From an uncultured Elusimicrobia bacterium (GTDB lineage Bacteria; Elusimicrobiota; Endomicrobiia; Endomicrobiales; CAIRNS01): a stretch of DNA of 64,000 nt. The stretch is taken from positions 59,413-123,412 of the forward strand of contig CAIRNS010000001.1 of NCBI GenBank assembly GCA_903880015.1, given 5' to 3'. Positions within the stretch are counted from its first letter, which is position 1. Each line of letters begins with the position of its first letter. Shown one piece after another: positions 18,411 through 27,815 of the stretch. The position numbers and the translations under genes were made by a program. The notes beneath the pieces are model-generated. The model saw nothing but the letters and a program-made list of their open reading frames with translations, was not told where the DNA came from and ran no database searches.

Positions 18411-19463
18411 ATGTCCACGCGGACTATAACATTAATACCCGGTGACGGAACGGGCCCGGAATTAACGGAAACAACAATCAAAGTTATCGAAGCAACCGGC
18501 GTTAAGATACAGTGGGAAATTAAAGAAGCAGGTTCCGATGTCATGGAGAAGTACGGGACTCCTTTGCCGGATGACACATTGGCGTCCATAAGAAAAAATA
18601 AAGTCGCGCTCAAGGGCCCCATTACCACCCCCATTGGCACCGGATTCCGTTCAGTAAATGTTGCCATTCGCAAAGAATTGGATCTCTACAGCTGTTTGCG
18701 CCCCTGCAAAACATATCAGGGGGTGACATCACGCTTTCAAGACATCGATCTTGTCATAGTCAGGGAAAATACTGAAGATCTTTACGCCGGCGTTGAATTC
18801 GCACCGAAAACAGCTGAAACACAACAGATTATCGCTCTTTCTGCCAATAAAATCCGTCCGGATTCAGCCATATCAATCAAACCCATTTCATGGTTTGGTT
18901 CTGAGCGGATTGTGAGGTTTGCGTTTGATTATGCCCGTGCCCATAACCGCCGCAAAGTAACTGCCGTAACAAAAGCAAACATCATGAAATTCACCGACGG
19001 ATTGTTTCTTGAGGCAGCCCGCTCCGTGGCCGCGCAATATCCCGGCATTGAATATGAAGAGCGCCTGATCGACAATATGTGTATGCAGCTGGTTCAAAAA
19101 CCGGAACGCTACGATGTTATCGTGCTCCCCAATCTTTACGGCGATATACTCTCGGACCTCTGCGCGGGGCTGGTTGGCGGACTCGGCGTGGCACCGGGTG
19201 CTAATTTCGGTAGCGATATGGCAGTTTTTGAAGCCGTTCATGGGTCTGCACCGAAATATAAGGGGCTCAACAAGGTCAATCCTACTGCACTTATTCTCTC
19301 GGGACAACTTATGCTGGAACATCTCGGCGAAATGGAAGCAGCCCTGCGGTTGGGGGCAGCAGTTTCTGCAGTAATCGCTGAGAAAAAAATGGTTACTTAC
19401 GACATGGGCGGATCCGCCGGAACCCGCGAGATGGGTGACGCTATCATTAAAAAATTACAATAG
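18411..19463 (+). CDS. icd: NAD-type isocitrate dehydrogenase (IDH/IPMDH superfamily)
   Basis: Beta-decarboxylating dehydrogenase of 350 residues, the short monomer length of NAD-dependent isocitrate and isopropylmalate dehydrogenases. [12 protein letters not shown] opens the protein. The substrate loop reads [16 protein letters not shown]: the Ser and Asn there are those used by isocitrate dehydrogenases to hold the gamma-carboxylate, against the Leu-rich loop of Leu[13 protein letters not shown] and the metal-binding Asp motif [10 protein letters not shown] follow, then HGSAPKY. Homoisocitrate or isopropylmalate activity is less likely but not excluded. It supplies 2-oxoglutarate and is the first gene after a clear promoter, with AGGAG 6 bases before ATG. 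Confidence 0.85.
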   Translation: MSTRTITLIPGDGTGPELTETTIKVIEATGVKIQWEIKEAGSDVMEKYGTPLPDDTLASIRKNKVALKGPITTPIGTGFRSVNVAIRKELDLYSCLRPCKTYQGVTSRFQDIDLVIVRENTEDLYAGVEFAPKTAETQQIIALSANKIRPDSAISIKPISWFGSERIVRFAFDYARAHNRRKVTAVTKANIMKFTDGLFLEAARSVAAQYPGIEYEERLIDNMCMQLVQKPERYDVIVLPNLYGDILSDLCAGLVGGLGVAPGANFGSDMAVFEAVHGSAPKYKGLNKVNPTALILSGQLMLEHLGEMEAALRLGAAVSAVIAEKKMVTYDMGGSAGTREMGDAIIKKLQ

Positions 19464-19476
19464 GAGACATTGAGTG

Positions 19477-19920
19477 ATGGAAAGAACTTGTGTTATCGTA
19501 AAACCGGACGGTGTGGGGAAAAAAGTTGTCGGAGCCGTACTACAGCGTTTTGAAAACGAAGGATTGAAACTTGTTGCCATGAAAATGGTCAAACCTAACC
19601 GTTCCGTCATGGAACAGTTCTACGCCGTGCATGCAGGAAAATCATTTTTTGAACCATTCATCCAATTTGTTACCTCTGGCCCGATTGTGGTTACTGTTTG
19701 GGAAGCCTCTGTGGCCATACAGAAGGTTCGGGGGATTATCGGCGCGACCAATGCAAAGGAAGCGGCGCCGGGCACGCTGAGAAATCTTCATGGGACCGAC
19801 AATCGACGCAACCTTGTTCATGCGTCGGATTCCGCTGAAAATGCAGCACGAGAGATAGAATTTTTCTTCACCCCGCTTGAATTGATGCAGTATGATTTGA
19901 CCGATTGGGAAAAGGCATAA
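19477..19920 (+). CDS. ndk: Nucleoside diphosphate kinase
   Basis: Balances NTP pools by moving the gamma-phosphate of ATP to NDPs through a phospho-histidine. 147 residues, the normal length. Seen motifs: [11 protein letters not shown] at the N-terminus, [18 protein letters not shown] for nucleotide binding, and NLVHASDS with the catalytic His. The ATG at 19477 is preferred to a GTG one codon earlier because the protein then begins [17 protein letters not shown] lies upstream at a workable distance. It sits 13 bases after icd and 4 bases before ackA in the same operon. Confidence 0.95.
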   Translation: MERTCVIVKPDGVGKKVVGAVLQRFENEGLKLVAMKMVKPNRSVMEQFYAVHAGKSFFEPFIQFVTSGPIVVTVWEASVAIQKVRGIIGATNAKEAAPGTLRNLHGTDNRRNLVHASDSAENAAREIEFFFTPLELMQYDLTDWEKA

Positions 19921-19924
19921 TACT

Positions 19925-21127
19925 ATGAAAGTACTGGTCATAAATTGCGGATCATCATCGGTCAAATACATGCTCTTCGACATGGCGACAGAAAAACGCT
20001 TGGCAAAAGGCGTCATTGAATGCATCGGATTGCCCGAGGCCTATTTTAACAACCAATTCACCGGTTCGGAAGAAACAAAAGAATCCTGTAAAGCAAAAAA
20101 CCATATCGAATCCGTTGAAATTATTCTCAAGAAGCTGCTTGACCCCGCAGCGGGGATGATCAAAAATATCGATGAAATCGCTGCGGTTGGCCACCGGGTT
20201 GTACACGGCGGCGATAAATTTGCTGATTCAGTCCCGATAAATGAAGAAGTTATGCAGGGGTTGAAAGAATGCTTTGACATTGCACCGCTGCATACTCCTC
20301 ATCATTATGCCGGAATTGAAGCAACGCAAAAACTTCTCAGCGGCGTTCCTGAGGTCGTTGTTTTCGATACAGCTTTTCATCAAACCATACCTGACTACGC
20401 CTACATGTACGCTTTGCCGTATGCACTCTATGAAAAATTCCATATACGACGCTATGGTTTTCACGGTACTTCACATAAATATGTCGCCCAGCGCGCCGCA
20501 AAACTACTAAAGAAACCACTGCAGGACACAAAACTCATAACCTGTCATTTGGGAAACGGATGCAGTATTACTGCGGTTCAAGGCGGAAAATCGATTGATA
20601 CCTCCATGGGGTTTACCCCGCTTGAAGGGCTGGTGATGGGTACGCGATGCGGTGATATTGATCCGGCCATAATTGTTAATCTCCTGGACCACCATGAAAT
20701 TACCCCGGAAACCCTCAACACCCTGCTCAACAAAAAAAGCGGGCTTTATGGAATATCGGGCCTTTCGGGCGACTTGCGGACCGTTTTGAAGGCAGCCGCC
20801 AGCGGCAATGACCGCGCCCGCTTGGCAGTTGATATGTTTTGCTATCGCGCCAAAAAGTATATCTCCAGCTATATAGGTGTATTAAATGGTATTGATGGTA
20901 TAGTTTTTACCGCTGGAATCGGTGAGAATTCACCCACTATTCGAGAAAAAGCCTGTCAGGGCCTTCAAAATATGGGGATTGAGATTGATCCTGAGGCAAA
21001 CAACGGGGTATCATCTGATGAAAGAGTCATCTCAACCGCTCATTCACCGGTCAAGATCATGGTCATTCCTACAAACGAGGAACTCATGATTGCGCGGGAA
21101 ACAGTGCGGGTATTGACAAACGCATGA
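19925..21127 (+). CDS. ackA: Acetate kinase
   Basis: Interconverts acetyl phosphate and acetate with ADP/ATP, a main substrate-level ATP source in fermenters. 400 residues, typical of the family. It begins [13 protein letters not shown], the family signature; also visible are [21 protein letters not shown] and [14 protein letters not shown]. The usual partner pta (phosphotransacetylase) is not beside it nor anywhere in the window, so acetyl phosphate must be made by a distant gene. It lies between ndk and the DUF177 gene with spacings of 4 and 12 bases. Confidence 0.96.
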   Translation: MKVLVINCGSSSVKYMLFDMATEKRLAKGVIECIGLPEAYFNNQFTGSEETKESCKAKNHIESVEIILKKLLDPAAGMIKNIDEIAAVGHRVVHGGDKFADSVPINEEVMQGLKECFDIAPLHTPHHYAGIEATQKLLSGVPEVVVFDTAFHQTIPDYAYMYALPYALYEKFHIRRYGFHGTSHKYVAQRAAKLLKKPLQDTKLITCHLGNGCSITAVQGGKSIDTSMGFTPLEGLVMGTRCGDIDPAIIVNLLDHHEITPETLNTLLNKKSGLYGISGLSGDLRTVLKAAASGNDRARLAVDMFCYRAKKYISSYIGVLNGIDGIVFTAGIGENSPTIREKACQGLQNMGIEIDPEANNGVSSDERVISTAHSPVKIMVIPTNEELMIARETVRVLTNA

Positions 21128-21139
21128 GTAATCATTATA

Positions 21140-21595
21140 ATGTCCAAATTGCTTATTGATCTAACACAGATTCCCGCACAGGGGATTACCGATCGGGTTA
21201 TTGAATCATATCACAGCGATGAGCTGGATGGTATTGTAAAAGAACACGAAATTTCAATATCTTTTAGTGTTCAGAAACTTGACACAGAGTTCCTGGTTCA
21301 AGGAACGATATACGGGAGTGCCGGGCAGGATTGCAGTTGTTGTCTCGAACCAGCTCGATGGGATATAGATTTATCGTTCGCACAGGCATATACAGCTGAC
21401 CAAACGGTCATAGATATCGAACCGGAAGTACGCGATACCCTGCTTATTAACCTGCCGGAAAAACCCCTCTGTCGCAAGGAGTGCAAGGGCCTCTGTACGG
21501 TATGCGGTAAGAATAGGAATACACACTCCTGTGATTGTCAGGCAGAGAGCGGCGATATCCGGTTAGCGAAATTAAAAGAGTTTTTTAAAAAGTAA
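21140..21595 (+). CDS. DUF177 (YceD-like) protein
   Basis: Protein of 151 residues of the DUF177/YceD family, which is nearly always found just upstream of rpmF and is linked in other bacteria and plants to 23S rRNA accumulation. A cysteine pair in CSCCLEPARWD near residue 70 and a C-terminal cluster CRKECKGLCTVCGKN...CDC could bind zinc. The gene lies 50 bases before rpmF in the conserved order DUF177-rpmF-plsX. The molecular function remains unproven in bacteria. Confidence 0.85.
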   Translation: MSKLLIDLTQIPAQGITDRVIESYHSDELDGIVKEHEISISFSVQKLDTEFLVQGTIYGSAGQDCSCCLEPARWDIDLSFAQAYTADQTVIDIEPEVRDTLLINLPEKPLCRKECKGLCTVCGKNRNTHSCDCQAESGDIRLAKLKEFFKK

Positions 21596-21645
21596 GGTGT
21601 GCCCCCAACCTGTAGTAAGGGTGGGTAAATAAAGGAGAATCAACC

Positions 21646-21861
21646 ATGCCAAATCCCAAACGAAAGCATACCGCTTCGCGGCGCGACAGCCGGCGAGCGG
21701 CAAACTGGAAGATTGAACCGACAAATTCCAGCAAATGCCCACAATGCGGCGTAGCAAAACTTCCGCACCGGATTTGCAAAGCGTGCGGATTCTATAATGG
21801 CGCATTGATTATCCCCAAAAAAGAAAAAAAGAAAGTTGAAGGGACGGAAGGAAAGCAGTAA
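21646..21861 (+). CDS. rpmF: 50S ribosomal protein L32
   Basis: Small basic ribosomal protein, 71 residues, of the large subunit. It begins with PNPKRKHTASRRDSRRA, the classic L32 N-terminus. It has the zinc-binding form with CPQCG and CKACG. The C-terminal tail PKKEKKKVEGTEGKQ is charged and slightly longer than average. GGAG lies 9 bases upstream of ATG. A gap of one base separates its stop from the plsX start, and the longer plsX frame overlaps its tail. Confidence 0.97.
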   Translation: MPNPKRKHTASRRDSRRAANWKIEPTNSSKCPQCGVAKLPHRICKACGFYNGALIIPKKEKKKVEGTEGKQ

Positions 21862-21862
21862 T

Positions 21863-22882
21863 ATGCGCATTGCCCTTGATGCCATGGGCGGTGATCATGC
21901 TCCTGCGGTAACGGTTGCCGGTGCCATTGAGGCAGCCCGTACATCGTCACATTCTATTATTCTTGTCGGCAAGGAAGATGTTCTTGCCGCTGAGCTTAAA
22001 AAACATGCCGTAGTCCCTTCCACCATATCTCTGCAGCATGCATCTGAAGTTATTACGATGGATGAATCCCCCGCGCAAGCGGTCCGTCAAAAACGGGATT
22101 CTTCCCTTGCGGTTTGTTCGCGCATGGTTGCCGACGGGAAAGCAGATGCGTTCGCCTCCGCAGGGAACTCGGGTGCCGCCATGGCCTCAGCACTACTGTA
22201 TTTACGCCGGATTCCCGGCGTTATCAGGCCCGCGATTATGACTGTTTTCCCGACACTGACCGGGCACATTGCCATCCTTGATGTCGGCGCTAATACCGAT
22301 TGTAAACCAAAAAACCTTGTTCAATTCGCCGTAATGGGGAAAACCTATTTTCAGGATGTTTTTTCTGTTGCCAACCCGCGCGTTGGTTTGTTGTCAATCG
22401 GCGAAGAGGAAAGCAAGGGCAATGAACTGGTTCTGGAAACACACGAATTACTACGAAAAACATCCCTAAACTTTATCGGTAATGTCGAAGGCGGAGATAT
22501 CGCCAAGGGGACTGCCGATGTTATTGTTTGTGACGGCTTTGTCGGCAATATCGTTCTCAAATTCGGTGAAGGCGTCGCTGAAATGATATTAAAACTGGTC
22601 AAAGAAGAATTCAAAGCTCACCCGTTCGCATGGGCGGCACTACCGTTCTTGTGGCCCGTGCTTAAGGATATCAAGAAAAAAATGGATTACTCTGAATACG
22701 GCGGAGCGCTCCTGCTCGGCGTTGATGGCGTGTGCGTTATTTCACACGGCAAATCAAACGCAAAAGCTATCAAAAACTCAGTTTTTGCAGCTGCGCAATT
22801 TGCAGAAAAAAATATAAACAAAGCAATCGCAAAAGAGATAACTCGGTTGGAAGAAATTGAAAAATCAACGGTGATTTCATGA
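21863..22882 (+). CDS. plsX: Phosphate acyltransferase PlsX
   Basis: Makes acyl phosphate from acyl-ACP, the first step of phospholipid synthesis by the PlsX/PlsY route. 339 residues. Start set at 21863, giving MRIALDAMGGDHAP, the family N-terminus; an upstream in-frame ATG at 21836 falls inside rpmF. GGAAGG sits upstream. Other family blocks: SAGNSGAAMA, DVGANTDCKP, LLSIGEEESKGN and VVCDGFVGNIVLK. It is peripheral to the membrane. The stop overlaps the fabH start (ATGA). Confidence 0.96.
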   Translation: MRIALDAMGGDHAPAVTVAGAIEAARTSSHSIILVGKEDVLAAELKKHAVVPSTISLQHASEVITMDESPAQAVRQKRDSSLAVCSRMVADGKADAFASAGNSGAAMASALLYLRRIPGVIRPAIMTVFPTLTGHIAILDVGANTDCKPKNLVQFAVMGKTYFQDVFSVANPRVGLLSIGEEESKGNELVLETHELLRKTSLNFIGNVEGGDIAKGTADVIVCDGFVGNIVLKFGEGVAEMILKLVKEEFKAHPFAWAALPFLWPVLKDIKKKMDYSEYGGALLLGVDGVCVISHGKSNAKAIKNSVFAAAQFAEKNINKAIAKEITRLEEIEKSTVIS

Positions 22883-23865
22883 GCAACTATGGCGTAGCGA
22901 TACGGGGCACGGGCTCACACATGCCCGAAAAGATTCTTACCAATGCCGATTTAGAGAAATTCGTTCAAACGACTGACGAATGGATAACAACGCGAACTGG
23001 CATCAAACAGCGCCATATCGCTGACTATGCAACAGCTACATCCGATATTGCAATCATTGCCGCACGCAAAGCACTTACTGAAGCAAACATGACCCCGTTG
23101 GATCTTGATGCAATAATTGTGGCAACGGTTACCGCTGACATGGCGTTCCCTTCAACCGCATGTTTTGTACAAAAAGGCCTCGGAGCGCGCAACGCTACTG
23201 CATTTGATATCAGCGCCGCCTGCAGCGGTTTTATTTATGGCCTTTCGATTGTAAAAGCCCTCATTGAAAATGGAACCTACAAGAATGTACTGCTTATTGG
23301 CGCTGAAACCCTGAGCAAAATTACCGATTGGACTGACCGTAACACCTGTGTACTTTTCGGCGACGGCGCCGGAGCAATGATACTCTCACAAACAAACCAG
23401 CCAACAAGCATTGTATCGGTGTATACCGGTGCTGACGGTTCCTATGATACGCTTTTGCAATTGCCCGGGGGCGGGTCGCGGAACCCGGCTACGCACGCAA
23501 CTATCGACAACAAACTGCATTGCCTCAAAATGGAAGGCAAAGAGGTATTTAAAGTAGCCGTAACAAAAATGTCCGATGCGGTCAATAAGGCACTTGACCA
23601 GGCGAACCTAAAATGCGATGATATCGCGCTTTTTATACCTCATCAGGCGAATTTGAGGATTATAGAAGCGATTGCGAAACGGCTTAATATCCCGGTGGAA
23701 AAAGTTTTTATTAATCTGCAAAAATATGGAAACATGTCGTCTGCAACCGTCATTGTCGCTCTTGATGAAGCGCGCCGTGAAGGCAGAATCAAACCGGGCG
23801 ATCTTATTGAGATGGTTGCGTTTGGCGGCGGCTTTACCTGGGGCGCCGCAATACTGCGGTTGTAA
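22879..23865 (+). CDS. fabH: 3-oxoacyl-ACP synthase III
   Basis: Starts fatty-acid synthesis by condensing an acyl-CoA (usually acetyl-CoA) with malonyl-ACP. 328 residues. The Cys-His-Asn triad is visible: Cys in ISAACSGFIYG, His in IPHQANLRI and Asn in YGNMSSAT. RTGIKQRH and the C-terminal AFGGGFTWGA are also typical. It overlaps plsX by 4 bases and precedes fabD by 15 bases. Confidence 0.96.
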   Translation: MSNYGVAIRGTGSHMPEKILTNADLEKFVQTTDEWITTRTGIKQRHIADYATATSDIAIIAARKALTEANMTPLDLDAIIVATVTADMAFPSTACFVQKGLGARNATAFDISAACSGFIYGLSIVKALIENGTYKNVLLIGAETLSKITDWTDRNTCVLFGDGAGAMILSQTNQPTSIVSVYTGADGSYDTLLQLPGGGSRNPATHATIDNKLHCLKMEGKEVFKVAVTKMSDAVNKALDQANLKCDDIALFIPHQANLRIIEAIAKRLNIPVEKVFINLQKYGNMSSATVIVALDEARREGRIKPGDLIEMVAFGGGFTWGAAILRL

Positions 23866-23880
23866 TAAAGGATACTAGTG

Positions 23881-24849
23881 ATGACTTACGGTTTGTTATT
23901 TCCCGGGCAGGGTTCTCAATATGTTGGCATGGGCAAGGAGTTATACGATTGCTTTCCTGTTGCCAAAGAAACCATCGATCAGGCAAACGTGATACTGGGC
24001 TATGACATCAAAAAGATTATTTTTGAAGGCCCTGAAGAAATATTAAAACAAACGCAGTACACGCAACCCGCTATTTTTGCTGTCAGTATTGCTGCATATA
24101 AAGTTTTTTTCACTTCTGCCGGTCTCACATCTGCCGATTGTATATGTGCCGGGCATTCTTTGGGCGAGTATTCGGCACTTTGTGCGGCAGAAGTATTTGA
24201 CTTTAAAACAGGTCTGCAACTCGTCAAGGCGCGGGGAGAGTTCATTCAGCAAGCAGCGGAGAAGAATCCGGGAACGATGGCAGCGATTATCGGGCTTGAC
24301 TCATTAAAAGTAAAAGAGATATGTCTTCTTGCCGCAACTGAAGGCACCGTCTGTGAACTGGCTAATTTCAATTCACCGGGGCAGATAGTTATTGCCGGAC
24401 ATACCGCTGCCGTACATGCCGCTGTGGCGCTGGCAACAGCCAGTGGCGCCATGAAAGCAGTCGTGCTTAATGTATCAGGCCCTTTTCATTCTTCGCTCAT
24501 GGCAGATGCGGCGATTTTAATGAGAGCGGAACTCAATAAACACATTTTGGCGCATCCAGCAATGCCGGTGGTGACCAATTGCGATGCCCAGACAACCCTT
24601 ACCAATACTGAAATTGCTGCAAAACTTGAACGGCAGATACACAGCCCGGTACGGTGGGATGAATCGATTAAAACCATGATTGGCAGCGGTGCCCACACAT
24701 TCGTTGAGATTGGACCACAGCGCGTCCTTTCCGGCCTCATGCGCCGTATTGATAAAACAAAGAAATGTTTTTCTGTTGAAGACAAGAAAACATTAGACGC
24801 AGCTGTAGCTTCTCTCACTACCAACAAGGAGACAGCCCCATGCAACTAA
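23881..24849 (+). CDS. fabD: Malonyl-CoA:ACP transacylase
   Basis: Loads malonyl groups on ACP. 322 residues, alpha/beta hydrolase-like fold. Catalytic Ser in GHSLGEYSAL and His in GPFHSSLM; FPGQGSQYVGMG at the N-terminus and the oxyanion Gln within it. ATG at 23881 is taken rather than the GTG just before it, since it gives MTYGLLFPGQGSQ and AAGGA is well spaced. It overlaps fabG by 10 bases. Confidence 0.96.
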   Translation: MTYGLLFPGQGSQYVGMGKELYDCFPVAKETIDQANVILGYDIKKIIFEGPEEILKQTQYTQPAIFAVSIAAYKVFFTSAGLTSADCICAGHSLGEYSALCAAEVFDFKTGLQLVKARGEFIQQAAEKNPGTMAAIIGLDSLKVKEICLLAATEGTVCELANFNSPGQIVIAGHTAAVHAAVALATASGAMKAVVLNVSGPFHSSLMADAAILMRAELNKHILAHPAMPVVTNCDAQTTLTNTEIAAKLERQIHSPVRWDESIKTMIGSGAHTFVEIGPQRVLSGLMRRIDKTKKCFSVEDKKTLDAAVASLTTNKETAPCN

Positions 24850-25583
24850 AAGACCAGGTAGCCGTCGTAACCGGTTCAGGACAGGGAATCGGCCGTGCCA
24901 TAGCTGAAGCGCTTGCCCGTGAAGGTGCGTCCATAGTCATTTCGGACATCAACGCTCAGTTGGCTCAGAAAACTGCCGATGAGATCAAATCGAAATACGG
25001 CGTTGACACGCTTGCCGTTGACGGGAATGTCTCAATCCTTGCCGATTGCGACAAATTAGTTCAGAAAACGCTTGACAAATTTTCGAAAATAAATATACTT
25101 ATTAACAACGCCGGCATAACCAGGGATAACCTGATACTGCGAATGAGTGAAGCTGAATGGGATTCAGTCATCAGCGTAAACCTCAAAGGTGTATTCAACT
25201 GTATTAAGGCCGCCTGCAGAGTGATGCTCAAACAACGCAGTGGACGCATAGTCAATATTGCTTCCGTGGTTGGGCTGATGGGCAATGCAGGACAGGCAAA
25301 TTATTCGGCTTCAAAGGGCGGGGTCATAGCGCTGACAAAAACATGTGCCCGCGAATTTTCTTCAAGAAACATTCTGGTTAACGCCATTGCTCCGGGATTT
25401 ATACAGACTGCGATGACGGATGCATTGACCGATGAGCAGAAAACGAAATTGGCGGAACAGATACCTCTTGGCCGCCTCGGAACCGCGGAGGATGTTGCAA
25501 AAGCCGCGGTCTTTCTTTGTACTGATGCATCATCCTATATCACCGGTGAAATTATTTCCGTTAACGGTGGAATGTACATGTAA
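24840..25583 (+). CDS. fabG: 3-oxoacyl-ACP reductase
   Basis: NADPH-dependent short-chain dehydrogenase that reduces 3-oxoacyl-ACP. 247 residues. Cofactor motif TGSGQGIGRAIA, structural NNAGITRDN, catalytic Ser in NIASVVGLMGN and Tyr/Lys in YSASKGG. The C-terminal SVNGGMYM is the usual FabG end. It overlaps fabD by 10 bases and is followed by acpP after 43 bases. FabZ and FabI/FabK, needed to finish the cycle, are not in this window. Confidence 0.96.
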   Translation: MQLKDQVAVVTGSGQGIGRAIAEALAREGASIVISDINAQLAQKTADEIKSKYGVDTLAVDGNVSILADCDKLVQKTLDKFSKINILINNAGITRDNLILRMSEAEWDSVISVNLKGVFNCIKAACRVMLKQRSGRIVNIASVVGLMGNAGQANYSASKGGVIALTKTCAREFSSRNILVNAIAPGFIQTAMTDALTDEQKTKLAEQIPLGRLGTAEDVAKAAVFLCTDASSYITGEIISVNGGMYM

Positions 25584-25626
25584 CAGCTTTACATAAATAG
25601 ATACAAAATAAAAGGAGGTATTTACC

Positions 25627-25869
25627 ATGGCAGCAGATGTCGAAGCGCGCGTAAAAGAAATTATTGTTGAACAATTAGGTGTTGATCCGGCTGAAGTGAA
25701 TCCGCCGGCGTCATTCGTTAACGATTTAGGTGCCGATTCCTTGGACACCGTTGAACTCGTTATGGCGTTTGAAGAAGAGTTCGGCATCGAGATTCCTGAC
25801 GAAGATGCAGAGAAAATTCAAAGCGTAGGTCATGCTATTGACTACATTAAGAGTCATCAGCCGAAATAA
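25627..25869 (+). CDS. acpP: Acyl carrier protein
   Basis: Acidic 80-residue carrier for growing acyl chains. The phosphopantetheine site is Ser in [12 protein letters not shown], followed by the acidic helix [17 protein letters not shown] very strong ribosome site AAAGGAGGT precedes the ATG by 7 bases, in keeping with the high abundance of ACP. It lies between fabG and fabF. Confidence 0.97.
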   Translation: MAADVEARVKEIIVEQLGVDPAEVNPPASFVNDLGADSLDTVELVMAFEEEFGIEIPDEDAEKIQSVGHAIDYIKSHQPK

Positions 25870-25893
25870 ATACACACAAGGGTTTTTTATCGT

Positions 25894-27135
25894 ATGAAAA
25901 AAAGAATCGTTATTACCGGGTTAGGCATTGTTTCGCCCATAGGCATAGGTATTGATGCGTATACTGATGCGCTCAAAAACGGCGTTTCCGGCGCCAACCC
26001 TATCGGCACCTTTGATGTTACGAACCACTCCTGCAAAATTGCGGCTCATGTAAAGAACTATAATCCGGAAGATTATATTGACCGCAAAAAAGCGCGCCGG
26101 ATGGCGCAGTTTACCCAATACGGCGTGACTGCAGCTAAGATGGCGATAAAAGATGCGGAACTTGATATTTCGCGTCTGGACAGAAGTCGTATAGGTGTCA
26201 TTACCGGGACCGGCATGGGCGGATTGGATATCATTGAACAGGAAGAACGCGTTCTGCTTGAAAAAGGTCCGCGTCGGGTGAGCCCGTTCCTGATTCCCAT
26301 GATTATAACCAATATGCTGCCGGGGGAAATAGCGATTGACGCAGGCATTACGGGACCGAACTACTCGGTATCCAGCGCATGCGCCTCGGCAAATCATGCA
26401 ATCGGCGATGCTATGCGGTTGTTAAGCTATGGCGATGCCGATGTCATCATCGCCGGTGGCGCGGAAGCTGCCATTACACCGCTCGGACTTGCCGGCTTTT
26501 GCAGTTTAAAGGCACTCACCACCCGTAATGACGACCCTTTAAAAGCTTCGCGACCGTTTGATTTAAACCGCGACGGTTTCTTAATGGGTGAAGGCGCAGG
26601 AATACTTGTCCTTGAAACACTGGAACACGCGCTCAAACGCGGTGCAAAAATATATGCGGAATTAGTGGGGTACGGTGCCTCCGACGACGCGTATCACATG
26701 ACGGCACCTCACCCCGAGGCGGAAACTGCCGTTCAGGCAATGCGCGCGGCGATTACTGACGCCGGGATTACCGCTGACGAAATCGATTATATAAATGCCC
26801 ATGGAACATCGACGGATTTAAATGATAAGATTGAAACGCTGGCAATTAAGAAGGTGTTCGGCGACCGCGCCTATAAAATACCTGTTTCTTCAACAAAGTC
26901 AATGACGGGACATTTATTGGGCGCCGCAGGGGCAGCTGAGTTAATCGCCACGATTGTTTCCATGAATAAGGGCTTCATACATCCAACTATCAACTATGAA
27001 ACGCCTGATCCGGACTGCGATCTGGATTATGTGCCCAATACCGCCCGCATTGCACAGATTAATTGCGCTCTTTCAAACTCGCTTGGTTTTGGCGGACACA
27101 ATGCGGTACTGATCGTAAAACGCTATGCCAATTGA
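25894..27135 (+). CDS. fabF: 3-oxoacyl-ACP synthase II
   Basis: Elongating condensing enzyme, 413 residues. Catalytic Cys in SSACASANHAIG and the two His in NAHGTSTDLND and STKSMTGHLLGAAG; the C-terminal SNSLGFGGHNA is also standard. A short N-terminal RIVITGLGIVSP gives the start, 24 bases after acpP. The last 11 bases overlap rnc. Confidence 0.96.
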   Translation: MKKRIVITGLGIVSPIGIGIDAYTDALKNGVSGANPIGTFDVTNHSCKIAAHVKNYNPEDYIDRKKARRMAQFTQYGVTAAKMAIKDAELDISRLDRSRIGVITGTGMGGLDIIEQEERVLLEKGPRRVSPFLIPMIITNMLPGEIAIDAGITGPNYSVSSACASANHAIGDAMRLLSYGDADVIIAGGAEAAITPLGLAGFCSLKALTTRNDDPLKASRPFDLNRDGFLMGEGAGILVLETLEHALKRGAKIYAELVGYGASDDAYHMTAPHPEAETAVQAMRAAITDAGITADEIDYINAHGTSTDLNDKIETLAIKKVFGDRAYKIPVSSTKSMTGHLLGAAGAAELIATIVSMNKGFIHPTINYETPDPDCDLDYVPNTARIAQINCALSNSLGFGGHNAVLIVKRYAN

Positions 27136-27802
27136 TGCCGCAAAACTGCAAAAGATAGTCGGCTACCGGTTTAAAAAGAAAGCGCATTTAGAGCTGGCAC
27201 TGACGCACAAATCATACGCAGCGGAGACAGGTGCTGATGTTTTCAACGAACGGATGGAGTTTTTAGGTGATAGCATATTGTCCGCCGTTGTCGCTGATTT
27301 CTTGTATCATAAACATCCTGACCGCGACGAAGGCCGCCTCTCCCAGCTGAAATCTCATATTGTTTCAAAAGAAAGCCTTGCCAAATGGGCAAAAACCATC
27401 GGGCTTGGTGAGTTTATGCTGATGAGCTCAGGCGAGCAGGCAAACGGCGGGCGCGAGCGCGACAGTTTGATTGCGGATACACTGGAAGCGGTAATCGCCG
27501 CACTGTATCTTGACGGTGGGTTTGAACCCCCGATGAAGTTCATCACGAAATATCTTGCACAGCAAAAGCGTATAGTCGTCAATGACCCTAAGAGCAAGCT
27601 TCAGGAAGTCGTTCAGTCAAAACACCAGTTACTGCCGGACTACCGGGTTCTCGATGAAACCGGCCCGGATCACGAAAAGATTTTTAAGATAGGCGTCTAT
27701 GTGCGCAAGAAACTTCTCGGCACAGGAGAAGGACGCTGTAAAAAAGAAGCACAGCAGGCAGCAGCGCGCAAAGCGCTGCGCGCATTAAAAAACAACAAAT
27801 AA
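27125..27802 (+). CDS. rnc: Ribonuclease III
   Basis: Double-strand-specific endoribonuclease that matures rRNA and some mRNAs. 225 residues. The catalytic signature reads ERMEFLGDSILSAVV, and the second acidic site is DTLEAVIAALYLDGG. A C-terminal dsRNA-binding domain covers about residues 155-222 (SKLQEVVQSKHQ, GEGRCKKEAQQAAA). It overlaps fabF by 11 bases. In many bacteria rnc is followed by smc; here smc is 25 kb away. Confidence 0.95.
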   Translation: MPIDAAKLQKIVGYRFKKKAHLELALTHKSYAAETGADVFNERMEFLGDSILSAVVADFLYHKHPDRDEGRLSQLKSHIVSKESLAKWAKTIGLGEFMLMSSGEQANGGRERDSLIADTLEAVIAALYLDGGFEPPMKFITKYLAQQKRIVVNDPKSKLQEVVQSKHQLLPDYRVLDETGPDHEKIFKIGVYVRKKLLGTGEGRCKKEAQQAAARKALRALKNNK

Positions 27803-27815
27803 CAAAGGAGAAACC

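Noticed and set aside
25921..26397. 158-codon open frame on the minus strand
   Set aside because: It is antisense to fabF, whose catalytic residues are all present; no ribosome site or domain supports it.
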